Of a DNA stretch of 38,705 bases, positions 8,904 through 16,450 are shown piece by piece. Both the position numbers and the translations under genes were made by a program. The notes beneath the pieces are model-generated. The model ran no database searches, was not told where the DNA came from, and was given only the letters and a program-made list of their open reading frames with translations. How positions within the stretch are numbered: the stretch's first letter is position 1; each line of letters opens with the position of its first letter. This DNA is from Lysobacter sp. Root690 (GTDB taxonomy: Bacteria > Pseudomonadota > Gammaproteobacteria > Xanthomonadales > Xanthomonadaceae). The DNA lies in NCBI RefSeq assembly GCF_001427785.1, contig NZ_LMHM01000013.1, positions 560,040-598,744 of the forward strand, in the 5' to 3' direction.

Positions 8904-8934
8904 TCGCGGTGGCGGCTTGCGCCGCTCCTACAGG
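8904..8934 (-). repeat. short intergenic REP-like repeat, copy 2
   Basis: Inverse copy ending in CGGCTTGCGCCGCTCCTACA, followed by a CAGGGGCCTGCGTGCGATG tail. The tail and the next bases recur after the copy at 9166, so the two share about 50 nearly identical bases. Confidence 0.8.
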
Positions 8935-9083
8935 GGCCTGCGTGCGATGGCGCTTAGTCCGGCCCCGCCGCGTTCGGGTGCGGTCTGCTGTGGGCCTACC
9001 GGCGTTTGCATGGCAGTGCGACGCATGCGAGGCATCGGCGCGTTGCTGCGACACAAGCGGCTTGGTGGTGGGCCGGTGCCTTT

Positions 9084-9114
9084 CTGTAGGAGCGGCGCGA
9101 GCCGCGACCGCGAC
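9084..9114 (+). repeat. short intergenic REP-like repeat, copy 3
   Basis: CTGTAGGAGCGGCGCGAGCC and following GCGACCGCGAC, in direct orientation. It forms an inverted pair with the copy at 9166-9196, about 50 nt away. Confidence 0.8.
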
Positions 9115-9165
9115 AGAACAACTGCGACGCACGCGGGCAATCCCGGGTTACGACCCAGGCGAGGT

Positions 9166-9196
9166 GTCGCGGTCGCGGCTTGCGCCGCTCCTACAG
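9166..9196 (-). repeat. short intergenic REP-like repeat, copy 4
   Basis: Inverse copy with the full GTCGCGGTCGCGGCTTGCGC core followed by CGCTCCTACAG. With copy 3 it forms an inverted pair between peptide genes 1 and 2. Confidence 0.8.
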
Positions 9197-9222
9197 GGGC
9201 CTGCGTGCGATGACGCTTAGAT

Positions 9223-9253
9223 CCGGACCGCGCCGTGTGCGGGCGCGGTCCGG
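9223..9253 (-). terminator. hairpin downstream of peptide gene 2
   Basis: A perfect 12-bp stem, CCGGACCGCGCC against GGCGCGGTCCGG, with a 7-nt loop, starts 6 nt past the stop of the gene at 9260. There is no U-run, so it may act as an mRNA end-stabilising structure or a weak terminator. Confidence 0.5.
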
Positions 9254-9259
9254 GACGAA

Positions 9260-9484
9260 TCAGATTTCCTCGTACGGACAATCGAGCGTGCGCACACACT
9301 GGGCGTAGCGCGCGTCGCAATTGCCGCCGCCGGGAATTTCGCTGAACATCAGGCAGTTCTCGTATTCGATCCGGCATTGGCGGCAGGCGGCATCGTCGGA
9401 GGCCACCGCCGACAGCGAGGCGGCGAAACCGAAGGCGGCCAGGGCGATCAGGGCCAGGCGGTTGGAGCGGTTGCGGGTCTTCAT
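9260..9484 (-). CDS. secreted six-cysteine peptide, family member 2
   Basis: 74 aa. The signal peptide (1 to about 29) has a basic MKTRNRSNR start and the shared AFGFAASLSA core, with cleavage near AVA. The mature chain of about 45 residues has the family pattern C-x2-C-x6-C-x11-C-x6-C-x5-C; its third-to-fourth cysteine loop is the longest and holds GGG. It ends CPYEEI. The ATG at 9484 was chosen because it begins the signal peptide and has AGGA upstream; the frame runs on to 9613 without support. This is the only member whose upstream region lacks the shared promoter and leader hairpin, so it may be regulated differently. Function unknown. Confidence 0.82.
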   Translation of the reverse strand: MKTRNRSNRLALIALAAFGFAASLSAVASDDAACRQCRIEYENCLMFSEIPGGGNCDARYAQCVRTLDCPYEEI

Positions 9485-9697
9485 CGGGTTGGTCCTGGTT
9501 GGGATGAATGTGGCGGTGCAATGAAGGTGGGCGCGCGGCGGGCGAAGACCCCGGCGAAAGCCGTCGCGTTCGCGCATCGCAGCGATGCGCTGGCGCAGGC
9601 TTGCAGCGCGCAACCAGCGCGATCACGGGCCATGCAGCGCGAATCGATCACGCGTCAGACGCGCGCCTGCGTGCGGATCGTTATGCGTGCGGGCGAA

Positions 9698-9726
9698 GCC
9701 GGCCGCCGACCTCGGTCGCGGCCGGC
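9698..9726 (-). terminator. GC-rich hairpin downstream of peptide gene 3
   Basis: GCCGGCCGC against GCGGCCGGC (9-bp perfect stem, 11-nt loop), 8 nt past the stop of the gene at 9735. No U-run follows. Strong 3' hairpins also follow the other minus-strand family members. Confidence 0.45.
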
Positions 9727-9734
9727 CCGAAGGC

Positions 9735-9959
9735 TCAAGGCTCGATGACGATCTGGCAGCGGTTCGCGGTCAGGCAGGCGCGATACTGCAGCCAGCAGCT
9801 CGGCGTCGCGTTGGGGGTGTTGGCCTCGCACCACTCCAGCACATCGGTGTAGCACTGGTGGCATTTGTCGACCGCGGCGAACGCGGTCAGCGAGGCGGAG
9901 AAGCCGAAAACGCCGGCCGCGATCGCGCTCAGGCGGGCTGTACGGGTCCATGTCTTCAT
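9735..9959 (-). CDS. secreted six-cysteine peptide, family member 3
   Basis: 74 aa. The signal peptide (1 to about 29) starts MKTWTRTARL and has the core VFGFSASLTAFA. The mature part carries C-x2-C-x7-C-x10-C-x6-C-x5-C, one residue longer than the others in the second loop, and ends CQIVIEP. The ATG at 9959 begins the signal peptide and has AGGAC upstream; the frame to 10076 is not supported. Its upstream region has the leader hairpin GCCAG-TCCAT-CTGGC (9981-9995 as written on the plus strand) and a weak promoter match. It is the most diverged in its mature chain, which is richer in Trp and Leu. Function unknown. Confidence 0.82.
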   Translation of the reverse strand: MKTWTRTARLSAIAAGVFGFSASLTAFAAVDKCHQCYTDVLEWCEANTPNATPSCWLQYRACLTANRCQIVIEP

Positions 9960-9980
9960 CGAGTGTGTCCTGTCCTTAGC

Positions 9981-10031
9981 GCCAGTCCATCTGGCCCGGC
10001 CAAGCTTGTGACGAGGACGGGCGCGGAACAA
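9981..10031 (-). promoter_or_regulatory. promoter-like block and leader hairpin of peptide gene 3
   Basis: On the minus strand: TTGTTC (10026-10031), 17 nt, CAAGCT (10003-10008), then the hairpin GCCAGATGGACTGGC (9981-9995). The spacing matches the blocks at the other members, but both hexamers are diverged, so this promoter should be weaker. Confidence 0.5.
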
Positions 10032-10118
10032 GCTGCGCCGCAGCACTTTACGGCGCGCGCCGCTCAAATTCGCCAAGTCGCCGCGCGCGCCGATGTCGTG
10101 CTTGTCCGCGCGCCCGGT

Positions 10119-10409
10119 TCATTGGTTGGCGGCGAACGCGAACACCGCGGCCAAGCCGCCGAAGAACAGCACCACGACCAGCAGGGTCAGCAGCCCCACG
10201 ATCACCGACGCCCAGCCCAGCACCAGTCCGGCGATGGCCATGCCGTCGCCGTCGTAACGGGCCGGTTCGCGACGGATCTGCGCGCGCGCCATGTGGCCGC
10301 AGACGATGGCGGCGGCGCTGCCGATGATCGGCAGCAAGATCCAGCTGAGAATGCCGGCGATCAGGCTGACCACGGCCATCGCATTGGTTTCGCGTACGGG
10401 TGCTTGCAT
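10119..10409 (-). CDS. DUF4190-type small membrane protein
   Basis: 96-aa inner-membrane protein with two hydrophobic hairpins: residues about 11-37 (MAVVSLIAGILSWILLPIIG onward) and 57-93 (MAIAGLVLGWASVIVGLLTL onward), joined by a polar loop GHMARAQIRREPARYDGDG. A double Gly-rich helix pair with a GHxARxQIRR loop is typical of DUF4190 proteins, whose role is unknown. The start at 10409 has AAGGATC upstream; the frame to 10556 lacks a site. It lies among the six-cysteine peptide genes on the same strand but is cut off from the gene at 10606 by a strong hairpin, so a functional link is not shown. Confidence 0.78.
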   Translation of the reverse strand: MQAPVRETNAMAVVSLIAGILSWILLPIIGSAAAIVCGHMARAQIRREPARYDGDGMAIAGLVLGWASVIVGLLTLLVVVLFFGGLAAVFAFAANQ

Positions 10410-10534
10410 GCGTGACGATCCTTCGTTTGGAGTATCGCCAAAGCATACCTGCGCGGGCGCGAGCGGGCCGTGCATGCGCCGGCCGGTAAGCGGCACCGGG
10501 CCACGAGCGGCGTGGTGCCCGGTCGTGCAAGTAC

Positions 10535-10570
10535 GACAAAGCCCACGAATGCGCATTCGCGGGCTTTGTC
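10535..10570. terminator. bidirectional hairpin terminator candidate
   Basis: GACAAAGCCC pairs with GGGCTTTGTC and the interior CGAATG pairs with CATTCG, giving a long stem with a single A-C mismatch. The AAAGCCC/GGGCTTT outer stem resembles rho-independent terminators. It lies 35 nt past the stop of the peptide gene at 10606 and should separate it from the DUF4190 gene. Confidence 0.65.
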
Positions 10571-10605
10571 GATAACGCCTCCGGCACCGCCGGCCGCGAC
10601 CGCGC

Positions 10606-10833
10606 TCAGAAATCCGGCGGCAGGCTGATCATGCAGCCGTTCGAGGTCTGGCAGTTCCAGAAGTCCGCCACGCATCCGTCGCGGTTGTCGGGATTGGCGT
10701 TGACGCAGTCGTAGTAAATCGGTACGCAATGGTCGCATCCCCACGGCCCGGCGAGCGCGCTGAGCGAGGCGGAGAATCCGAACGCGCCGACCGCGATGGC
10801 GATCAGACGAAGACTACGGGTCCTTTTGTTCAC
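10606..10833 (-). CDS. secreted six-cysteine peptide, family member 4
   Basis: 75 aa. The signal peptide (1 to about 29) has a basic VNKRTRSLR start and the core AFGFSASLSALA. The mature chain begins GPWGCDHC and shows C-x2-C-x6-C-x10-C-x6-C-x5-C, ending SLPPDF. It is closest to member 5: they share the mature N-terminus PWGCDHC, the C-terminus SLPPDF and most of the upstream DNA, so they probably arose by tandem duplication. The GTG at 10833 was chosen because AGGA precedes it, member 5 starts the same way and the signal peptide begins there; the frame to 10992 is not supported. The mature peptide is acidic and rich in Tyr and Asn. Function unknown. Confidence 0.85.
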   Translation of the reverse strand: MNKRTRSLRLIAIAVGAFGFSASLSALAGPWGCDHCVPIYYDCVNANPDNRDGCVADFWNCQTSNGCMISLPPDF

Positions 10834-10851
10834 AAGGCATCCTACATGTGG

Positions 10852-10902
10852 CGCCAGTCCATCTGGCGAAGCCACGCTAGGCAGGCGAACGGGCGCGGTC
10901 AA
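10852..10902 (-). promoter_or_regulatory. promoter and leader hairpin of peptide gene 4
   Basis: On the minus strand: TTGACC (10897-10902), 17 nt, TAGCGT (10874-10879), then the hairpin CGCCAGATGGACTGGCG (10852-10868) and an AGGA ribosome site. It is nearly identical to the block of gene 5 and close to that of gene 1. Confidence 0.7.
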
Positions 10903-11090
10903 GTCAACGCCGTCGCAGTCTGCGCTTGCGGTTTCGCGATCATGGGGCGCAAGGTTTTTCGTTCGCACACGCCGCGACGATCCGCGCGCCATGAGCGTGG
11001 AATCGCGGATGCAGATGGCGTACTCGGGCGATTGACGACGCGTCGATCCGGATCGTGGAGGCGTCCGCCGACGCGGCTATCGCGGCGGTA

Positions 11091-11128
11091 ACGCAAGGCC
11101 GGCGAATCGACCTACGCAGGCCTTGCGT
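11091..11128 (-). terminator. hairpin downstream of peptide gene 5
   Basis: ACGCAAGGCC against GGCCTTGCGT, a perfect 10-bp stem with an 18-nt loop, about 20 nt past the stop of the gene at 11148. Only a short T-rich stretch follows on the minus strand, so it is a moderate terminator candidate. Confidence 0.5.
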
Positions 11129-11147
11129 TGCACCGCGTGCGCGGTGC

Positions 11148-11375
11148 TCAGAAATCCGGCGGCAGGCTGATGGGGCAGCCGCCGTCCTGCTCGCATTGCC
11201 AGAATTGCTCCAGGCAACTGGGTTGCGCGTCGGGCGTGTTGGTGCGGCAGGCGTAATAGCCCGGCAGGCAGTGGTCGCATCCCCACGGGGCGGCGAAGGC
11301 GGTGAGCGAGGCGGCGAAGCCGAATACTCCGACGGCGACCGCGGTCAGGCGAATGCTACGGTTCCCTTTGTTCAC
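11148..11375 (-). CDS. secreted six-cysteine peptide, family member 5
   Basis: 75 aa. The signal peptide (1 to about 29) has a basic VNKGNRSIR start and the core [12 protein letters not shown]. The mature chain begins APWGCDHC, follows C-x2-C-x6-C-x10-C-x6-C-x5-C and ends PISLPPDF. Its signal peptide is almost the same as that of member 1, while its mature ends match member 4, so the family seems to mix or convert sequence. The GTG at 11375 begins the signal peptide and matches member 4; the frame to 11426 is unsupported. The full shared promoter and leader hairpin stand upstream, so it probably forms its own transcript. Function unknown. Confidence 0.85.
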   Translation of the reverse strand: MNKGNRSIRLTAVAVGVFGFAASLTAFAAPWGCDHCLPGYYACRTNTPDAQPSCLEQFWQCEQDGGCPISLPPDF

Positions 11376-11393
11376 AAGACTTCCTTCATGTGG

Positions 11394-11445
11394 CGCCAGT
11401 CCATCTGGCGAGGCCACGCTAGGCACGCGTGCGGGCAGGGGTCAA
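11394..11445 (-). promoter_or_regulatory. promoter and leader hairpin of peptide gene 5
   Basis: On the minus strand: TTGACC (11440-11445), 18 nt, TAGCGT (11416-11421), then the hairpin CGCCAGATGGACTGGCG (11394-11410). The same arrangement stands at genes 1 and 4. Confidence 0.7.
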
Positions 11446-11762
11446 GCGATGCGCTCGCAGTCTGCGACCGCGCGCTCATGGCCGATACGAGGGCTGATTG
11501 AAACGCCGCATTCAGGTGGGGGCGTGGTCGATGGGGCGAGGCGTGGATCGCGAAGGCGCAACTCGCAGTCGCAAAGTCGCCAGGTTGTTCGAGGTCTTTC
11601 GCGGGCGGAGTTTCAAACCCGAAACTCTCGGCTCAGGTCGCCGGAAACTTCACTGCCTGCTAGCGAACGGCATCGGGTGAAACTCACCCTGCAAAAGTAT
11701 CCGCCCGACCGTTCGATCAGAAAGGCCGCGTTGCCGGTCATGCCGACACGTCATGCGATCGC
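11446..11762. other. intergenic region without visible features
   Basis: About 315 nt between the promoter of peptide gene 5 and the 3' end of the next minus-strand gene. I saw no gene, clear hairpin or repeat. Confidence 0.35.
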
Positions 11763-12644
11763 TCAGCGAATCACCACCACTTTCCCATCCGCGATCGCCT
11801 GCCGGTAATCGTGGACATGGCGCGTCCTGTCGCTGGATTCGCGCAGCAGTTCGGGCTCCGCGATGGGTTTCATCCGGCCCGAGCGCAACGCTTTCTTGTT
11901 GACGGCGATGCGTTCGCGGAACTTGCACATTTCCACCCACCAGATCCGATACTGAAGCAGATCGACCCGCTGCGGATCGACGAAGCCGAGCAGTCCGAAG
12001 ATGCGGGTCGGCGCTTCGCTGGGCGCGAGCATGCCCCAACTGCCGGTCAAGGCCATGCTGGCGCAGAGGACAACGCAGCTGATCAGTGGTAGCAGCTGAA
12101 GTTTCAGCGCATCCGGCCCCTCCGGCCCGATCAACCAGAACATCGCAGCCATGCAGGGATACGCGAAACAAAACGTCCACAACGCGAACAGACGACCCGC
12201 CTTATCATCCGCGGCGCTGCCTGATGGGTGATGGACCCATACGTAGCCTTGTTGCGGGTCCAGAATTCCGTGTGCACGCAAGGCTTCACCCACTCGAGAT
12301 ACCGCTACTTTCACGCGGTGACCTTGTTTGAGTTTGCCGGCCCCGGCGAAACTTCCGAACACGACTTGCCCTTCCATCCGGCAAGCGAAATAGTCGCGTT
12401 CTTCCCCGGGGTCCGAGGGCACCAGCGTGCGCTCGATGATGCCGGTTGCCTGCGCGAACGGCGCAGCGGTGGCGACGACAACACGCTTGGACGTCGGCTT
12501 GCTGTGCCGTTGCGGATCGATCCGCGCCATCAGCTTGTCCAGTGCGTCTTCTACATACAGCTGATCCAGCACGCCTTCGATCAGAAACAGCTCATCCTCG
12601 TCATGAGGCATCGCTGGCGAGTCGGTGCGTTGGTCGCTTGTCAT
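11763..12644 (-). CDS. hypothetical membrane protein, 293 aa
   Basis: The soluble N-terminal part (1 to about 155) has an acidic start, then a small beta-rich stretch (DYFACRMEGQVVFGSFAGAG, then LKQGHRVKVAVSRVGEALRA) that could be an OB-like module. Two or three hydrophobic helices follow around 160-210 (LFALWTFCFAYPCMAAMFWL; LLPLISCVVLCASMAL), and a soluble charged C-terminus. This layout resembles proteins often labelled putative type VI secretion effectors, but no secretion genes lie nearby and I cannot confirm it. The ATG at 12644 has AGGG about 7 nt upstream. The second ATG (MPHDEDELF) is another possible start. Confidence 0.65.
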   Translation of the reverse strand: MTSDQRTDSPAMPHDEDELFLIEGVLDQLYVEDALDKLMARIDPQRHSKPTSKRVVVATAAPFAQATGIIERTLVPSDPGEERDYFACRMEGQVVFGSFAGAGKLKQGHRVKVAVSRVGEALRAHGILDPQQGYVWVHHPSGSAADDKAGRLFALWTFCFAYPCMAAMFWLIGPEGPDALKLQLLPLISCVVLCASMALTGSWGMLAPSEAPTRIFGLLGFVDPQRVDLLQYRIWWVEMCKFRERIAVNKKALRSGRMKPIAEPELLRESSDRTRHVHDYRQAIADGKVVVIR

Positions 12645-12756
12645 GATCCCTCAGCAAAGGCCAGGGCGGCCGTGTCGAAAGTCCTTCGACTGTGCAGTGG
12701 TGCGTGGCGCGGGCTTGCGGTACCGGGTTCAATCAATAGCCCGTGGTGTTGCTTGC

Positions 12757-13017
12757 TTAAACAGATTCGCTTTCGAGAACTACTTCGGTTGGTCTCAGGC
12801 TGAACCAAGGCGCGTGTTCGCCGAACCAAACAAAGCCGTAGCCATCGATTTCCAGCACCGGCAGCACCTGGCCTTCAACGCTGCGCAGATGCGCGACGTC
12901 TTCGGCGGACAGGTCGTGGATCAGCGAGTGCGGGATGACCGGGATGCGGACCCGGCTGCCTTCGATGATGGGCCGTCCCGACGCGTCCACCGCCGCCAGG
13001 GGAAACCCCGGCGGCAA
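12757..13017 (-). CDS. hypothetical small protein, 86 aa
   Basis: 86 aa, mostly short beta-strand-like stretches (GSRVRIPVIP; GQVLPVLEIDGYGFVWFGE; WFSLRPTEVVLE), with no cysteine, signal peptide or membrane segment. The start is a TTG with AAGG about 6 nt upstream, so the exact start is uncertain. It begins 46 nt after the aldehyde dehydrogenase stop on the same strand and could be its downstream operon partner. I do not recognise a family. The pattern 'EGQVLPVLEIDGYGFVWFGE' would fit a small beta-barrel, but that is only a guess. Confidence 0.55.
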   Translation of the reverse strand: MPPGFPLAAVDASGRPIIEGSRVRIPVIPHSLIHDLSAEDVAHLRSVEGQVLPVLEIDGYGFVWFGEHAPWFSLRPTEVVLESESV

Positions 13018-13063
13018 TGGACCTTGCGGCGGATCGAAAAAACGCCACGGTCAGCGTGTCGGC

Positions 13064-14596
<1,533 letters not shown>

Positions 14597-14707
14597 ACCG
14601 AAAGCTCCATGTAGTTGCACGCCGGTGGCGCGGCATAAGAAAAGCGTTGGATTGGCACGCGTCCGGTGGACGCAGACGGCGCGCGACGGGGCGCGCGGCC
14701 GTGGAAG

Positions 14708-14784
14708 TGGTGACCCCGACACGATTCGAACGTGTGACCTTCCCCTTAGGAGGGGGATGCTCTATCCAGCTGAGCTACGGGGCC
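14708..14784 (-). tRNA. tRNA-Arg (anticodon CCT)
   Basis: 77 nt including an encoded CCA. The acceptor GGCCCCG pairs with CGGGGTC, the D arm contains GCTCAGCTGGATAGAGC, and the anticodon stem TCCCC/GGGGA encloses the loop CTCCTAA with anticodon CCT, reading AGG. The T arm has GTTCGAATC. The antisense reading ([10 protein letters not shown]) is the usual spurious peptide over tRNAs. Confidence 0.96.
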
Positions 14785-15129
14785 GAAGGTTTGGAAAATC
14801 AAGTGGTTGCACGACCCGGATCGACCATCCCGGGGCCCGCGCGGCGGCGCGCCGATGTGCAGGCACGATCGACGCGACCGGCCCGGATTGTACTCGGCCG
14901 GGCCCGCGCGCCGCCATGCCGCGGCCGTCGGCGAGGGCGCATGAATGCCGATTTGATCGCCGCGCGGGCGTAACGCTTCGCTCACAAGCGCCTGATGTGG
15001 GCTGGTTATGCTCGGCCCGACGTGATCGGTCTGCCGCGTCGTCGCCGCGCCGATGCGCTGCGCGGGGCGGCAGCCAGGGATTCGATCCGCCGGTCCGTCG
15101 GGACCCTGAAGTAACTCAAGGAGCAGTGC
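14785..15129. other. intergenic region between tRNA-Arg and exported protein gene
   Basis: 345 nt that should contain the divergent promoters of tRNA-Arg (-) and the gene at 15130 (+). It is very GC-rich. I found no clear promoter hexamers, repeats or genes. Confidence 0.35.
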
Positions 15130-15627
15130 ATGTCATTCGATCGACTCGGACGTACGTCCTCATCCCCCCAGGCTTCATCCCCCTTGTTGTTCAAGACCGC
15201 GGCGGCTGTTGCCCTCGCGCTCGCCGCCAACGCCGCCTGGGCGCAAAGCGACGCGCAGGTGTACGAATCAGCCATCGCCGAAGCCGCGCGCCTCTGCCCC
15301 GGCCATTCCAAGGAACGCACCACGCCCGGCATCCGCGCGGTTCCGGTCGGCGCGCTGCGGGTGTTGGCGCAGCGCAATTACACGATGTGCCCCGACCGTC
15401 GCCTCGACGCCGCGACCCCGGCGGTGTGGTACGGCGCGGCCGGCGTATTCGCGTGGAATCCCGACAACAAGGGCGCGGCCAAGCTGATCGCGGGCAAGGT
15501 CGATGCGATGACCCGCAAGGAAGAGTTCCCGGCCGAAACCCTGGTGTGGAAGGCCGACGGCAGCGAGGCCAAGGGTGTCACCGTGCCGATGTTCGAACCG
15601 CGGCCGCGGCCGGCCGGCGCGTACTGA
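15130..15627 (+). CDS. small exported hypothetical protein
   Basis: 165 aa with an N-terminal signal peptide: a polar, Ser-rich start to about residue 22, then a hydrophobic TAAAVALALAANAAWAQ with cleavage near residue 39. The mature part of about 126 residues has two cysteines (RLCPGHS and YTMCPDR), probably one disulfide, several Trp-Tyr pairs (PAVWYGAAGVFAWNP) and a proline-rich end (FEPRPRPAGAY). AAGGAG about 8 nt before the ATG supports the start. No family was recognised. It stands alone, 0.8 kb before the autotransporter gene on the same strand, so a shared transcript is unlikely. Confidence 0.78.
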   Translation: MSFDRLGRTSSSPQASSPLLFKTAAAVALALAANAAWAQSDAQVYESAIAEAARLCPGHSKERTTPGIRAVPVGALRVLAQRNYTMCPDRRLDAATPAVWYGAAGVFAWNPDNKGAAKLIAGKVDAMTRKEEFPAETLVWKADGSEAKGVTVPMFEPRPRPAGAY

Positions 15628-15869
15628 TCCGAGCGGGTGTGATCCCGGTAAGAAGAGACTGATCGACGATGTCCGCTGCTCGCGGGCGAGCGCACGGGCC
15701 ATTGGCCCGGCTCGAGCCACCGCCCGCGAGCGGCTTTGGCCGCATGCGGCGAGCGCGCCATGCCGGTGACGGGCCGGAGCGATAAGCGAACGCGACCGGC
15801 CAGTTCGCGACTGCTTGTGTGCGTCGCCCGACGTTCCAGGCTCAGGCGGCCGGCGAACGCACCGTGTCC

Positions 15870-15980
15870 GATCGAGAGCGCCGCAGCCGAAGCACGCCTG
15901 CAAGGGACTTCGTCGCCGCGGAACCGGGTGGGGCCTGTCCGCACGCCGTGCATTGCACACCTCCTGAAACCCGTTAGCGG
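15870..15980. repeat. diverged direct repeat, copy A
   Basis: About 110 bp from GATCGAGAGCGCCG to CCCGTTAGCGG. Shared blocks with copy B include GGACTTCGTCGC, CGCCGTGC and TTGCACACCTC. By eye the copies are roughly 70 percent alike. It appears to be a non-coding intergenic element. Confidence 0.65.
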
Positions 15981-16017
15981 CGCATCGGTTGGGGCCACCG
16001 GCCAATACAATCTTTCA

Positions 16018-16125
16018 GATCGAAAGCGCAGGTCGAAGCGCAGTCCGCAAAGGACTTCGTCGCTGGGGCTCCGGGCGGCACCGGTCGGCGCGCCGTGCTT
16101 TGCACACCTCTGTAACCCTTAGTGG
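16018..16125. repeat. diverged direct repeat, copy B
   Basis: Second copy of the element, from GATCGAAAGCGCAGG to CCCTTAGTGG, 148 nt after copy A in the same orientation. The minus-strand reading keeps a similar peptide in both copies, so a decayed coding origin is possible. Confidence 0.65.
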
Positions 16126-16214
16126 ACCTCGCCCGAGGCGTCCGGCGCGCTGTTTCGACATGTCGCGCGCATCCGGCTGTGCCATTCAGACGTATCCAGG
16201 CACATCTATTTCGT

Positions 16215-16229
16215 ACAAATCGCATTTGT
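16215..16229. promoter_or_regulatory. palindrome upstream of autotransporter
   Basis: ACAAAT-CGC-ATTTGT, a perfect 6-bp inverted repeat in an AT-richer stretch about 220 nt before the autotransporter start. Its size and symmetry suit a dimeric regulator site, but no cognate protein is known. Apart from this the 325 nt from 16126 to 16450 hold nothing I can support. Confidence 0.35.
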
Positions 16230-16450
16230 GACGGCCGTTCTTGGCGCCTGATTGCGTTACATGCCAGTAACCCTGGATGTTTCAGGACGGAAACGGCCAC
16301 CACGGCGACCTCCCGACGAGCGGGATTGCTGTGGAGGGAATACGTATTTAATGTGTGATCGGGGTCGCATGTTCGAGGCGCGCCGTTAGCGGCGCAGTCA
16401 GAGGCATCGGTTTTTTTCGGCCGCGGGGAAGCGGTCGTCTAGGGGACAAC

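Noticed and set aside
8433-11375. RiPP (lanthipeptide or lasso peptide) cluster
   Set aside because: The precursors carry ordinary Sec-type signal peptides rather than a leader, and no modifying enzyme, peptidase or dedicated exporter lies nearby.
14746-14985. Open frame of 79 codons on the minus strand ending [10 protein letters not shown]
   Set aside because: It reads through the tRNA-Arg gene; the peptide is the standard false translation over such tRNAs.
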